A stretch of 11,065 nt of DNA from Gammaproteobacteria bacterium. Lineage in GTDB: Bacteria > Pseudomonadota > Gammaproteobacteria > Pseudomonadales > Oleiphilaceae. Shown here in pieces: positions 1-7,172 of this stretch. The position numbers and the translations under genes are program-made. The stretch is taken from positions 1 through 11,065 of the forward strand of contig JAJUGC010000035.1 of assembly GCA_029268325.1 (NCBI GenBank). Direction: 5' to 3'. Below the pieces are notes generated by a model that saw only the letters and a list, made by a program, of their open reading frames with translations, had not been told where the DNA came from and made no database searches. The stretch's first letter is position 1. The number at the start of each line of letters is the position of its first letter.

Positions 1-432
1 ATCCATGGTGAAGCGTTCTCGGGACCAGTCGACCGATGAGCCCAGGCGACGGATCTGACGGGTAATGGTGCCGCCAGAATGTTCCTTCCACTCCCAGACC
101 TTCTCCAGAAACTTCTCCCGGCCCAGGTCGTGGCGCGTGATGTTTTGTGCGGCCAACTGACGCTCCACCACCATCTGGGTGGCGATTCCGGCATGGTCGG
201 TGCCCGGCTGCCACAGGGTGTTGCGCCCCTGCATACGGCGAAAACGGATCAGCGCGTCCATGATGGCGTTGTTGAAGCCGTGCCCCATGTGCAGGCTGCC
301 GGTGACGTTGGGCGGCGGAATCATGATGCAGTAGGAGTCGCCCTTACCGCTCGGCTTGAAATAACCCCGCTCTTCCCAAAGCTGATACCAATGGCGTTCT
401 AGTTCGTTGGGCTGGTAGGTCTTTTCCATCAT
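1..432 (-). CDS. valS: Valine--tRNA ligase, N-terminal part (cut by window edge)
   Basis: Class I aminoacyl-tRNA synthetase that charges tRNA-Val in the cytoplasm. The frame is open without a stop from 432 to the left edge, so only the first 143-144 residues are here. It begins MEKTYQPNELERHWYQLWEE, very like E. coli ValS. The class I ATP-binding signature is present as PPPNVTGSLHMGH, with the HIGH-type motif HMGH at residues 47-50, followed by the conserved WQPGTDHAGIATQ. The KMSKS motif, editing domain and C-terminal coiled coil lie outside the window. Two adjacent ATG codons (432 and 429) can start it. The second gives the family's usual MEK- start. Neither has a strong Shine-Dalgarno sequence. 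It lies downstream of pepA, holC and a small gene on the same strand, as in Pseudomonas, but a good -10 box at 476-481 suggests separate transcription. Identification is near certain; the exact start is ambiguous by one codon. Confidence 0.96.
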   Translation of the reverse strand, partial: MMEKTYQPNELERHWYQLWEERGYFKPSGKGDSYCIMIPPPNVTGSLHMGHGFNNAIMDALIRFRRMQGRNTLWQPGTDHAGIATQMVVERQLAAQNITRHDLGREKFLEKVWEWKEHSGGTITRQIRRLGSSVDWSRERFTMD

Positions 433-475
433 TCGGTCGCTTGTTTATCGGTCAATGGCTTAAAGAAAGCTAGGC

Positions 476-481
476 ATTATA
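476..481 (-). promoter_or_regulatory. Probable valS promoter (-10 box)
   Basis: Read on the minus strand, this is a perfect TATAAT, 44 bases before the first valS ATG, within GTGTATAATGCC. No good -35 hexamer sits 16-18 bases upstream; the best there is of the TACCCG type. The promoter may therefore be weak or depend on an activator. The -10 assignment comes from the sequence; use for valS is inferred from position. Confidence 0.55.
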
Positions 482-525
482 CACGCCTGGCAAAATGACG
501 GGTATAGAAGGGGGCTTCAGGGTTA

Positions 526-570
526 GGAGCCGACGCAGCTGGGGTGGCCTTCATCGGCTCCGGCAGGAGC
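526..570 (-). other. Alternative stem-loops between the small gene and valS
   Basis: GGAGCCGA at 526-533 is perfectly complementary to TCGGCTCC at 554-561 (8-bp stem, 20-base loop). The second arm can instead pair with GGAGC at 566-570 (GCTCC at 557-561, loop GGCA). The two hairpins share one arm and exclude each other. No U-run follows on the minus strand, so this is not a classical intrinsic terminator for the pepA-holC operon. On the plus strand the small hairpin is followed by TTTT, but no gene lies upstream on that strand. Confidence 0.4.
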
Positions 571-619
571 TTTTGGGCAAGTCCGGGGGCTTACCGGTTC
601 GCTTGGTTACAAAACAGCC

Positions 620-1105
620 TTAAGGGCGCTTGCTCGAAGGTATCGCAAGGTGGTTTTCCAGGGCTTCCCGTACCCGCTGCTCGATCAGCGGCCGGATATC
701 CTTGACCAGTTGCTCGGCAATCTGGCCGGCTAACTGGTCCAGCAGACGCTCTTCCTGGTTGGACGTTGAGGCGGCCCTGGTTGTGGCAGAGGTTTGGGTG
801 GCTGGCTTGGAAAAGGAAAACTGAATAAACTGCTTTTGGAATTCTGCCCGCTCCCGGGCCAACTGCTCCAGATGCTCGTAGGGGAGAAAAGGGTTGTTGC
901 GGGGGAGTGGCTTGGTACCAGCCTCCGGTGATTGGGCGTTGATCTCGGATGAAGCAGTCTGGGCTTCTGCAGAACGGGGCTTCTCCGAAGAAATAGCCTG
1001 AGTCTCGGGAGATGGGGCAGCAGGTGTGGCTTTGGGGGGCTTCTCCACAACCACCAGGTCATCCAGGGTGGGAATATCCGTTTCGTAGGAGTTATCACTG
1101 GCCAT
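620..1105 (-). CDS. Conserved-type hypothetical protein between holC and valS
   Basis: A 161-residue protein with no signal peptide or membrane segment. Residues about 20-68 are low complexity, rich in Pro, Ala, Ser, Thr and Glu, and look disordered. A helical block starting NPFLPYEHLEQLARERAEFQ covers residues 71-90. After a second Ser/Thr/Ala-rich linker, an amphipathic, coiled-coil-like helix runs from about 118 to 153 (LLDQLAGQIAEQLVKDIRPL, then IEQRVREALENHL). The ATG at 1105 has AGGAAGG about 8 bases upstream. A small gene of unknown function lies at the same place between holC and valS in Pseudomonas, so this is probably its counterpart. Position suggests a link with HolC or ValS, but nothing in the sequence shows a function. 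It could be an accessory or adaptor protein. It is a real gene judging by its ribosome binding site, spacing and position. Confidence 0.75.
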   Translation of the reverse strand: MASDNSYETDIPTLDDLVVVEKPPKATPAAPSPETQAISSEKPRSAEAQTASSEINAQSPEAGTKPLPRNNPFLPYEHLEQLARERAEFQKQFIQFSFSKPATQTSATTRAASTSNQEERLLDQLAGQIAEQLVKDIRPLIEQRVREALENHLAIPSSKRP

Positions 1106-1165
1106 AAGGTCGTCCTTCCTTGTTCTGGCACGTAACTGTTTGTTGTTTTGTGTAACGGCGGCGCG

Positions 1166-1615
1166 CTATTTTAGATCGTGACTGGTGATATTGTAACCAT
1201 TTTTTCGGTAAAGGCGGAAATGGTCGCGCGAGGCCGACAGGATATCGGGGCGTTGTGTGACGACTTCGGCAATCCGGGCAAAGGACCGGAAGAAGTCCGG
1301 TACGGACTGGGCCAGGTTGATCAGGATGGGAGGGGACGGCATGGCAGGGGTGTCCAGGCTGGCCCGGAGTTCGCCACTCCCCAGGGTAACGGGGGCGCTG
1401 GCGGCTTCCGGCGCCTGTTGCAGGCTATGGGGGATGAAGCTGTCCGGGCGAAAGGACCACAACCACTGGTCCAATTCCTGGGCTTCCTCTTCTGTCTGCA
1501 AGTGGATATGGATTCGGTGGCCATGGCGCAGGGCCTTTTCCACCAGCCGGCACACGGTGATGTGCCGGCTGTGGTCGTCCTCTCTCTGAAGGATGTAGAA
1601 ATCGGCCTGCGCCAT
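1166..1615 (-). CDS. holC: DNA polymerase III chi subunit
   Basis: HolC is the chi subunit of the replicase clamp-loader complex. In E. coli it pairs with psi (HolD) and binds SSB, linking the holoenzyme to single-strand-coated DNA. The product is 149 residues, close to the family's usual length of about 140-150. It starts ADFYILQREDDHSRHITVCR and contains the block HIHLQTEEEAQELDQWLWSF, followed by RPDSFIPHSL, typical of chi. PILINLAQSVPDFFRSFARI and a C-terminal RDHFRLYRKNGYNI also fit the family. The ATG at 1615 lies 9 bases past the pepA stop. The TAGGA that can serve as Shine-Dalgarno includes the pepA TAG stop itself, so translation is probably coupled to pepA. Family and synteny agree; no psi gene is visible here. 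Confidence 0.93.
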   Translation of the reverse strand: MAQADFYILQREDDHSRHITVCRLVEKALRHGHRIHIHLQTEEEAQELDQWLWSFRPDSFIPHSLQQAPEAASAPVTLGSGELRASLDTPAMPSPPILINLAQSVPDFFRSFARIAEVVTQRPDILSASRDHFRLYRKNGYNITSHDLK

Positions 1616-1624
1616 AGGGTTGTC

Positions 1625-3112
1625 CTACTGTCCGGCCTGGTTCAACAGATACTGGGTGAGCAGGGGAACGGGGCGGCCACTGGCGCCCTTCTCCTTGCCG
1701 CTAACCCAGGCTGTGCCGGCGATATCCAGGTGAGCCCACTTGTATTTCTTGGTAAAGCGGGACAGGAAGCAGGCCGCCGTAATGGTGCCTGCCGGACGGC
1801 CGCCAATGTTGGGGAGGTCGGCAAAGTTGCTCTCCAGGGAAGACTGGTAATCTTCCCACAAGGGCAACTGCCAGGCCCGGTCGTGGGCTTCGATGCCTGC
1901 CTGGAGCAGTTTCTGGGCGAGCTCCTCGTCGTTGGCCATCAGCCCCGTGGCATGGTGACCCAGAGCGATTACACAGGCGCCGGTCAGGGTGGCGATGTCT
2001 ACCACGCTGGCCGGGTTGAAGCGCTCTGCGTAGGTGAGTGCGTCACAGAGCACCAGACGGCCTTCCGCATCCGTGTTCAGGATTTCCACGGTCTGGCCAG
2101 ACATGGTGGTGACGATGTCGCCGGGCTTGGTGGCCTTACCGCTGGGCATGTTTTCCGCACTGGTGATAATGCCGACCACGTTGATGGGGGCATTCATTTC
2201 AGCCAGGGCGGTCAGGGTGCCGATCACGCTGGCAGCACCGCACATGTCATATTTCATTTCGTCCATTTCGGCGCCCGGCTTCAGGCTGATGCCGCCGGTG
2301 TCGAAGGTGATGCCCTTGCCCACGATCACATGGGGGGCCTGATTGGCGTCACCGCCCTTGTATTCCATGATGACTAGCTTGGCGGGCTCGTCGCTGCCGG
2401 CGCTGACTGCCAGCAGGGCGCCCATGCCCAGCTCCTTCATGTCCTTTTCGTCCAGCACCTTGGTGGCGATTTTGTCATAGGTGCTGGCCAGGGCCTGACC
2501 CTGTTCGGCCAGATAGGTGGGGGTGCAGATATTGCCGGGCAGGTTACCCAGCTCCCGGGTTACCGCCACGCCTTTGGCGATAGCACTGCCCACGGTAATT
2601 GCCTTTTCCGCTTGAGCCTGATCCGCTGGTGCGACTGCCAACTGGAGCTCGGTCAGATTGAGCGGCTTGGCCTTTTCGCTTTTGGTGGCATCGTAGCGAT
2701 ACAGGCTGGCAGCGCTGGTTTCCACGTGAAAGCGAGTCTTCCAGGTCGTATCCCGGTTGGGCACTTCGGCTTGGACCAGGCAGGAGACCGCCTGCTTGAC
2801 CTGACTGTTTTTCAGGGCATTGGTGGCCGCCTGGATGGCTTTGCGGAAGTTGTTCTCGTTGAGTTTGGCGGGCTCGCCCAGGCCCACAATCAGGGCACGG
2901 GCGGAGGCGGCGCTACCACAGTCGTACAGCCAGGTGGTGGAGGCGAGTTTTCCGTCCAGGTCGCCCTGTTGGATCAGTTTGTTCAGGAGTCCGTTGGTGC
3001 TGGCATCCAGCGCTTTTGCCGCTTCGGTGAGCGAGCCCTTTTCATAGACACCGACGATGAGACAATCGGCTTTTAGTTGAAGGGGATCCTGGCTGATCGC
3101 GGAATATTTCAT
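1625..3112 (-). CDS. pepA: Leucyl aminopeptidase (M17 family)
   Basis: Cytosolic metallo-exopeptidase that removes N-terminal residues, with a preference for leucine. It works as a hexamer with two metal ions per active site. The 495-residue length is typical. The N-terminal macro-like domain covers about 1-160 and the catalytic domain the rest. The signature NTDAEGRL is at residues 346-353. By family alignment the metal ligands are K266, D271, D289, D348 and E350, with catalytic K278 and R352; all are present, so the enzyme should be active. The ATG at 3112 has a strong GGAGAGG at 3115-3121. It is the first gene of the leftward pepA-holC group and is divergent from lptF. In E. coli PepA also binds DNA (Xer recombination at cer, carAB control), and in Pseudomonas it affects algD. 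Whether that holds here cannot be told. Confidence 0.97.
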   Translation of the reverse strand: MKYSAISQDPLQLKADCLIVGVYEKGSLTEAAKALDASTNGLLNKLIQQGDLDGKLASTTWLYDCGSAASARALIVGLGEPAKLNENNFRKAIQAATNALKNSQVKQAVSCLVQAEVPNRDTTWKTRFHVETSAASLYRYDATKSEKAKPLNLTELQLAVAPADQAQAEKAITVGSAIAKGVAVTRELGNLPGNICTPTYLAEQGQALASTYDKIATKVLDEKDMKELGMGALLAVSAGSDEPAKLVIMEYKGGDANQAPHVIVGKGITFDTGGISLKPGAEMDEMKYDMCGAASVIGTLTALAEMNAPINVVGIITSAENMPSGKATKPGDIVTTMSGQTVEILNTDAEGRLVLCDALTYAERFNPASVVDIATLTGACVIALGHHATGLMANDEELAQKLLQAGIEAHDRAWQLPLWEDYQSSLESNFADLPNIGGRPAGTITAACFLSRFTKKYKWAHLDIAGTAWVSGKEKGASGRPVPLLTQYLLNQAGQ

Positions 3113-3188
3113 AACCTCTCCAGTAGCTGTGGGTTTATGGACAGATGGTATGACCAGAGCCGGGCTGTACCTTGGTTATGGAAATCAG

Positions 3189-3194
3189 GTTATA
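3189..3194 (-). promoter_or_regulatory. Possible -10 box for pepA
   Basis: On the minus strand this reads TATAAC (5 of 6 to the consensus), within GGGATATAACC, 76 bases before the pepA start. No convincing -35 lies 16-19 bases upstream, so it is a weak candidate for the pepA-holC transcript. Confidence 0.3.
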
Positions 3195-3282
3195 TCCCGT
3201 TGTAAAAACCGGGCTTTAGCGCTCTGGTGTAAGTACCTGCTACGAGTTTACGTGAACGGGTGATAAATTCCAGTGATGCCCT

Positions 3283-3312
3283 TTGCCTCAGTACCGGATT
3301 CTTACCTACAAT
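3283..3312 (+). promoter_or_regulatory. Candidate sigma70 promoter for lptFG
   Basis: TTGCCT at 3283-3288 (4 of 6 to TTGACA), an 18-base spacer, then TACAAT at 3307-3312 (5 of 6 to TATAAT). Transcription would start near 3319, leaving a leader of about 60 bases before the TTG at 3379. The same TTG at 3283 could be read as a start codon for a longer lptF frame. A promoter here would exclude that start, because the codon would lie upstream of the transcript. Confidence 0.45.
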
Positions 3313-3378
3313 ACCCCGTCCCTTTATAAGATATCGAAGCGGCTACTCAATCCATACCTGTATTCGGCGGGAATTAGC

Positions 3379-4488
3379 TTGTTCATCATTTTCCGTTATC
3401 TCACTCGTCAGTTGCTGATCAGCATGACGGCGGTTGCCGGCATCTTGCTCCTGATCTTTATGAGTGGGCGTTTTATCAAGTACCTGGCGGAAGCCGCGGC
3501 CGGCGAACTGGCGCCGGATGTGCTGTTCGCCGTCATTGGCTATCGCCTGCCCAGCTTTCTGGAGCTCATCCTGCCACTGGCTCTCTTCATTGGGATCTTG
3601 CTCGCCTATGGCCGCATGTACCTGGAAAGTGAGATGACCGTCCTCAAAGCCTGTGGCATGAGTGATGGCCAGCTGATCAAGCTGACCATGGGATCGGCAC
3701 TGGTGGTGATGGCCATTGTGGCGGTCATGAGCCTGTATCTTAGCCCCTGGGGCATTCAACAGGTGGAAAAGATTTTTGATGACCAGGCGAAGATGACTGA
3801 GTTCGAGTTGTTGGCCCCGGGACGCTTCCAGCCCTTGAAAAGCGGGGAGCGGGTAACCTACACCGAGGCCCTCAGCAGTGACAAGCGGGAAATGCAGAAC
3901 GTATTCATTGCTGAAAAAGGGCGGGCCGGCGGCAGTCCTTCGGTGGTCTTTGCCAGAACTGGCACCCAACAGGTCAACCCCCAAACCGGCGAGCGCTTTA
4001 TCGTACTCCATGACGGTGCCCGATATCAGGGCCATCCAGGCAGCCTGGATTTCCGGGTGCTGGAGTTCGAAGCCTATGGGGTGAAGATTTCCGAGCCCAC
4101 GGCAGAGCGGCGCCGGGTGAAGGAGGAGGCGATTCCTACCCTGGAACTGGCGCAGTCCGATAATCCTAAATATCTCGCTTTGCTGCAGTGGCGCCTGTCG
4201 ATTCCGCTCATTGTGCCGATTGTGGCGCTGCTGGCAATTCCCCTGAGCCGGGTCAATCCGCGCCAGGGACGCTTCTTCCATTTGCTGCCGGCCATGGGAA
4301 TCTATATTGCCTACTTGGGACTGCTGATTGCCTCCCGCAATATGCTGGAAAAGGGAACGATTCCCTTCTGGCTGGGGCTTTGGTGGGTGCATATCCTGTT
4401 TTTCTGTATCGCCATGGCCTTGCAGTTTGGTGGCCGGATCTTACATAGTCGGCGCATGCGCCGCAGGAGCCCTGTGCAGCATGCGTAA
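3379..4488 (+). CDS. lptF: LPS export ABC transporter permease LptF
   Basis: One of the two inner-membrane permease subunits of LptB2FG, which extracts lipopolysaccharide from the inner membrane and passes it to LptC and LptA. From TTG 3379 the product is 369 residues, the usual length. It starts FIIFRYLTRQLL, the family's conserved N-terminus. Six membrane segments lie at about 11-30, 54-77, 103-122, 272-292, 300-318 and 332-350. The periplasmic beta-jellyroll domain lies between segments 3 and 4 (about 125-268). The conserved block LAYGRMYLESEMTVLKACGM is at about 75-94, the coupling region facing the ATPase. The frame extends upstream to another TTG at 3283, which would add 32 residues not seen in the family. 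No ATG or GTG is available. The Shine-Dalgarno is poor (GCGGGA). It overlaps lptG by 8 bases. The function is sure; the start is likely. Confidence 0.93.
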   Translation: MFIIFRYLTRQLLISMTAVAGILLLIFMSGRFIKYLAEAAAGELAPDVLFAVIGYRLPSFLELILPLALFIGILLAYGRMYLESEMTVLKACGMSDGQLIKLTMGSALVVMAIVAVMSLYLSPWGIQQVEKIFDDQAKMTEFELLAPGRFQPLKSGERVTYTEALSSDKREMQNVFIAEKGRAGGSPSVVFARTGTQQVNPQTGERFIVLHDGARYQGHPGSLDFRVLEFEAYGVKISEPTAERRRVKEEAIPTLELAQSDNPKYLALLQWRLSIPLIVPIVALLAIPLSRVNPRQGRFFHLLPAMGIYIAYLGLLIASRNMLEKGTIPFWLGLWWVHILFFCIAMALQFGGRILHSRRMRRRSPVQHA

Positions 4489-5542
4489 GCTGGATCGTTA
4501 TGTCATTTCCACGGTTTTTGCAGCCCTGGTGCTGGTCTTGGTGGTTGTGTTGTCCCTGGACCTGGTGTTTGCCTTCATCAATGAGCTGGATGAACTGGAA
4601 AACCAGTACCAAACGTTGCAGGCCCTGTCGTACATTGCCTGGACCTTGCCCCGCCGGATCTATGACTATTTGCCGTTGGCCGCCTTTATGGGCAGCTTGG
4701 TGGGCCTGGGGGCGTTGGCGAATAATTCGGAGCTGGTGGTGATGCGGGCAGCAGGGATTTCCACTGGCCGTATTGTTTGGGCTGCCATGAAGCCAGCCTT
4801 GGTGGTCGTGGTGATCGGCTTGGCCTTAGGGGAGTATGTGGTTCCCCACACGGAGCGGGTTGCCCAGACCAACAAGTCCCTCGCCAAGGGAACCGGGGAG
4901 GCCTTGAGTTCCCGGGAAGGCTTCTGGCACCGGGAAGGCGATACCTTCATGCATTTCAATGCGGTGGAACCCCATGGGGTGCTGCATGGGGTCACCCTGA
5001 TGGAGTTCGACGAAAACCGCTGGCTGACCCGGGCCACCTTTGCGCAACGGGCCATTTATGAGCAGGGCCGCTGGCGGCTGGAACAGGTGGTTCAGAGCGA
5101 CTTGGCTCAGGATAGGATCAGCCGGCGGGACCTTGATATGATGGAGTGGGACAGCCGGCTATCGCCGGAGGTTCTGGGCGTTCTGGTGGTCAAGCCGGAA
5201 AACCTGCCCATCCAGGGGCTTTACGCCTATTCCCGCTATTTGCTGAACCAGGACCTGAATGCCAACAACTACCTGATGGCGTTCTGGAAGAAGGTCTTGT
5301 CGCCGGTGGCGACTGCTGTGATGGTGCTGGTGGCCATTTCCTTTGTATTCGGGCCGTTGCGCTCGGTCACCATGGGGTTTCGGGTATTTGCCGGGATTAT
5401 CGTCGGCCTCCTGTTCAAGTATGCCCAGGATTTATTGGGCCCCTCCAGCCTGGTGTTTGGCTTTAACCCCATCTTTGCCACCCTGGTGCCGATACTGGTG
5501 TGCTTTGTCGTGGGAGTGGTGCTGCTGCGGCGGGCCAGTTGA
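4481..5542 (+). CDS. lptG: LPS export ABC transporter permease LptG
   Basis: The second permease of the LptB2FG lipopolysaccharide exporter, partner of LptF. The product is 353 residues (E. coli LptG has about 360). It starts MRKLDRYVISTVFAALVLVL and has six predicted membrane segments: three at about 10-34, 60-80 and 99-121, and three at about 274-291, 300-315 and 329-349. The periplasmic jellyroll domain spans about 122-265. The C-terminal block FWKKVLSPVATAVMVLVAIS followed by FVFGPLRSVTMGFR is typical of LptG. The ATG at 4481 overlaps the last 8 bases of lptF, whose stop is 4486-4488. An AGGAG at 4465-4469 lies 11 bases upstream, slightly far. The overlap points to translational coupling and equal production of the two subunits. 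The genes for LptB, LptC and LptA are not in the window, as is usual for this locus. Confidence 0.95.
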   Translation: MRKLDRYVISTVFAALVLVLVVVLSLDLVFAFINELDELENQYQTLQALSYIAWTLPRRIYDYLPLAAFMGSLVGLGALANNSELVVMRAAGISTGRIVWAAMKPALVVVVIGLALGEYVVPHTERVAQTNKSLAKGTGEALSSREGFWHREGDTFMHFNAVEPHGVLHGVTLMEFDENRWLTRATFAQRAIYEQGRWRLEQVVQSDLAQDRISRRDLDMMEWDSRLSPEVLGVLVVKPENLPIQGLYAYSRYLLNQDLNANNYLMAFWKKVLSPVATAVMVLVAISFVFGPLRSVTMGFRVFAGIIVGLLFKYAQDLLGPSSLVFGFNPIFATLVPILVCFVVGVVLLRRAS

Positions 5543-5547
5543 GGGCT

Positions 5548-5583
5548 CCCAGATCGCCCCATACTTTGACGGGCCAATCTGGG
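5548..5583 (+). terminator. Stem-loop just downstream of lptG
   Basis: CCCAGAT (5548-5554) pairs with ATCTGGG (5577-5583), and inside it GCCC (5556-5559) pairs with GGGC (5571-5574). It begins 5 bases after the lptG stop. The following TTGTCC is not a proper U-tract, so it may be a weak terminator or a 3'-end stabiliser. Confidence 0.4.
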
Positions 5584-5597
5584 TTGTCCTATACAAC

Positions 5598-5637
5598 GCG
5601 GCACAGTGCTTCCAGTTATCAGGAAACACTGCGCCGC
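5598..5637 (-). terminator. Imperfect inverted repeat downstream of the cytochrome gene
   Basis: Arms GCGGC-A-CAGTG-C-TTCC (5598-5613) and GGAA-A-CACTG-C-GCCGC (5622-5637) form a 14-pair stem with two mismatches around an 8-base loop. It lies 8 bases past the cytochrome stop on the minus strand and between convergent genes. No U-run follows on either strand. A role in transcription end or RNA stability is inferred from position only. Confidence 0.45.
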
Positions 5638-5644
5638 CACTGCC

Positions 5645-7048
5645 TTAAAGCACTCTCAGAAAGGCCACCAGATCCTGCTTTTCCTGTGCGGTCAGCTGGC
5701 TGCCCAGAATCAGGTTGAAGAACTCAACTGCGTCTTCCAGAGTCAGCAAGCGGCCATCGTGAAGGTAGGGGGGAGACTCCTTGATACCACGCAGCACAAA
5801 GGTTTTGGTCGGACCGTCCACTTCCGCCATGCGGCCATTGACCAGGCGGGGCTTGTAGAACCGTTCGGTCTTGAGATCATGCATGGTGTTGTCGGTATAG
5901 TGGGGCGGCAGATGGCAGCTTCCACACTGGCCTTTGCCGAAAAAGATCTCCTGGCCGCGCAGTTCCTGCTCGGTGGCCTTGCTGGGAATCAGCTTGCCGA
6001 ACATATCCAGTTTGGGAGCGGGCGGGAAATCCAGGATGGACTGGAACTCTCCCATGAAGTGAACCTGACTGCCCCGTTCCAGTACGTTTACCCCTTTCTT
6101 GGCGGCCAACACGATATCACCGTCAAAGTAGGCGGCCCGCTGTTCGAACTCCGTGAAATCCTCAACGGTTTTCAGAGCCCGTTTGGAGCCGTGCAGCTGC
6201 TGGACGTTTACACCCCGTAGCGAGGGGGTGTCGATCCGAAGTCTGCGTTCTTGGGGGCGGATATCTCCAATCAGGTGAGTGGCCGCATTGGTGTGGCCAT
6301 TGGCGTGGCAGTCAAAACAGGTCACGCCCTGGCTGGGCTTGTCAGACCGGCGGTCGTTGGTGGCGTTGAACTGCTGTTGGGGGAACTGGCTCACCAGCAG
6401 GCGAAGACCTTCCAACTGCTTGGGGTTGAGAATGCCGTTGAAGGTTTCGAAATAGTTGTTGATGGTGATCAGCTGTCCCTTGGATACATCGCCCAGATCC
6501 GGCCGGGTCGTAAGGAAGATAGCGGGAGGGAACTCCGGGAGAAAGTGTTCCGGGATGCCGAACTCGATGTCGAACCGGTTCAGGTCATGGAGTCCCTGTT
6601 TCTGCATCTCATCAATCTGCATTTTGGGAAAGACCATGCCGCCTTCTTCATGCTTGGGATGAGGCAGAGGCAAGAAGCCCTGGGGGAACAGGTCTTTCTC
6701 CCGGATTTCCTCCGGTGACATGGCCGCGAGCTTTTCCCAGGTCATGCCTTTGGGCAGCTTGACCCGGACACCTTCCTGGACGGGCTTGCCCCGGGTCATG
6801 GTAACCCCCTTGGCAGGCCGGTTGCTCAAGTCGTAGCGGCTTTCCAGCAGTTTCTGATGCCGTTGCTGGAACTTCTGCTTCTCGGCGCTCAGTCGTTTGC
6901 GGATGGTTTCGAAGTCCTCGTCAATAACAACGGGGGAGTAGCTGTTGGGAATACGGGGCTCTTTGGCGATGGCCGAGCCGCTAAAACAGAGGGGCAGTGC
7001 AAGCAGTAACGGCAGCAACCTGCTGCGGGACCGATCATTGTCTCTCAT
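5645..7048 (-). CDS. Secreted di-heme cytochrome c, peroxidase/MauG-like
   Basis: A 467-residue exported protein. Residues 1-28 form a signal peptide with an Arg-rich n-region, the hydrophobic LLPLLLALPL and a likely cut after GSAIA. Two c-type heme sites are visible, CFDCH at 244-248 and CGSCH at 375-379. Each is followed by a peroxidase-family element: TPSLRGV at 274-280, and FVLRGIKESPPYLHDGRLLT at 417-436. This fits the bacterial di-heme cytochrome c peroxidase/MauG superfamily. The stretch of about 215 residues before the first heme is longer than in classical CcpA and is charged and Pro-rich. The ATG at 7048 is chosen over one at 7189 because AAGGAG sits 7 bases before it and the signal peptide starts right there. 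Substrate and electron partner cannot be told; peroxidase activity is unproven, and it could be an electron carrier or a protein-modifying MauG-type enzyme. Confidence 0.85.
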   Translation of the reverse strand: MRDNDRSRSRLLPLLLALPLCFSGSAIAKEPRIPNSYSPVVIDEDFETIRKRLSAEKQKFQQRHQKLLESRYDLSNRPAKGVTMTRGKPVQEGVRVKLPKGMTWEKLAAMSPEEIREKDLFPQGFLPLPHPKHEEGGMVFPKMQIDEMQKQGLHDLNRFDIEFGIPEHFLPEFPPAIFLTTRPDLGDVSKGQLITINNYFETFNGILNPKQLEGLRLLVSQFPQQQFNATNDRRSDKPSQGVTCFDCHANGHTNAATHLIGDIRPQERRLRIDTPSLRGVNVQQLHGSKRALKTVEDFTEFEQRAAYFDGDIVLAAKKGVNVLERGSQVHFMGEFQSILDFPPAPKLDMFGKLIPSKATEQELRGQEIFFGKGQCGSCHLPPHYTDNTMHDLKTERFYKPRLVNGRMAEVDGPTKTFVLRGIKESPPYLHDGRLLTLEDAVEFFNLILGSQLTAQEKQDLVAFLRVL

Positions 7049-7055
7049 GGGGTGG

Positions 7056-7061
7056 CTCCTT
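7056..7061 (-). promoter_or_regulatory. Ribosome binding site fixing the cytochrome start
   Basis: On the minus strand this reads AAGGAG, 7 bases before the ATG at 7048. It decides between this start and the upstream in-frame ATG at 7189, which would bury the signal peptide behind 47 extra residues. Confidence 0.8.
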
Positions 7062-7172
7062 CTTATCGTAGTGTCCGGAACGGCCGGGATCATCCGGTGA
7101 TGCAGTGACTCTTCGTCGACAACGGCACTCTTGGGTGTGCGCACATCAGGGGCGATCAACTGTCCAGAGATA

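Noticed and set aside
557..574. Small GC hairpin followed by TTTT on the plus strand, as an intrinsic terminator
   Set aside because: The stem is only 5 bp, the U-run is short, and no plus-strand gene ends upstream. It is better seen as part of the alternative pairing reported at 526-570.
1178..2377. A 399-codon open frame on the plus strand opposite holC and pepA
   Set aside because: It runs antisense to two confidently identified genes, has no good start context, and its product is Gly/Ala/His-rich with no family resemblance. Long antisense frames are common opposite GC-rich genes.
3343..4392. A 349-codon open frame on the minus strand opposite lptF
   Set aside because: It lies wholly within lptF, its product is rich in Gln, His and Arg with no recognisable domain, and no ribosome binding site or operon partner supports it.
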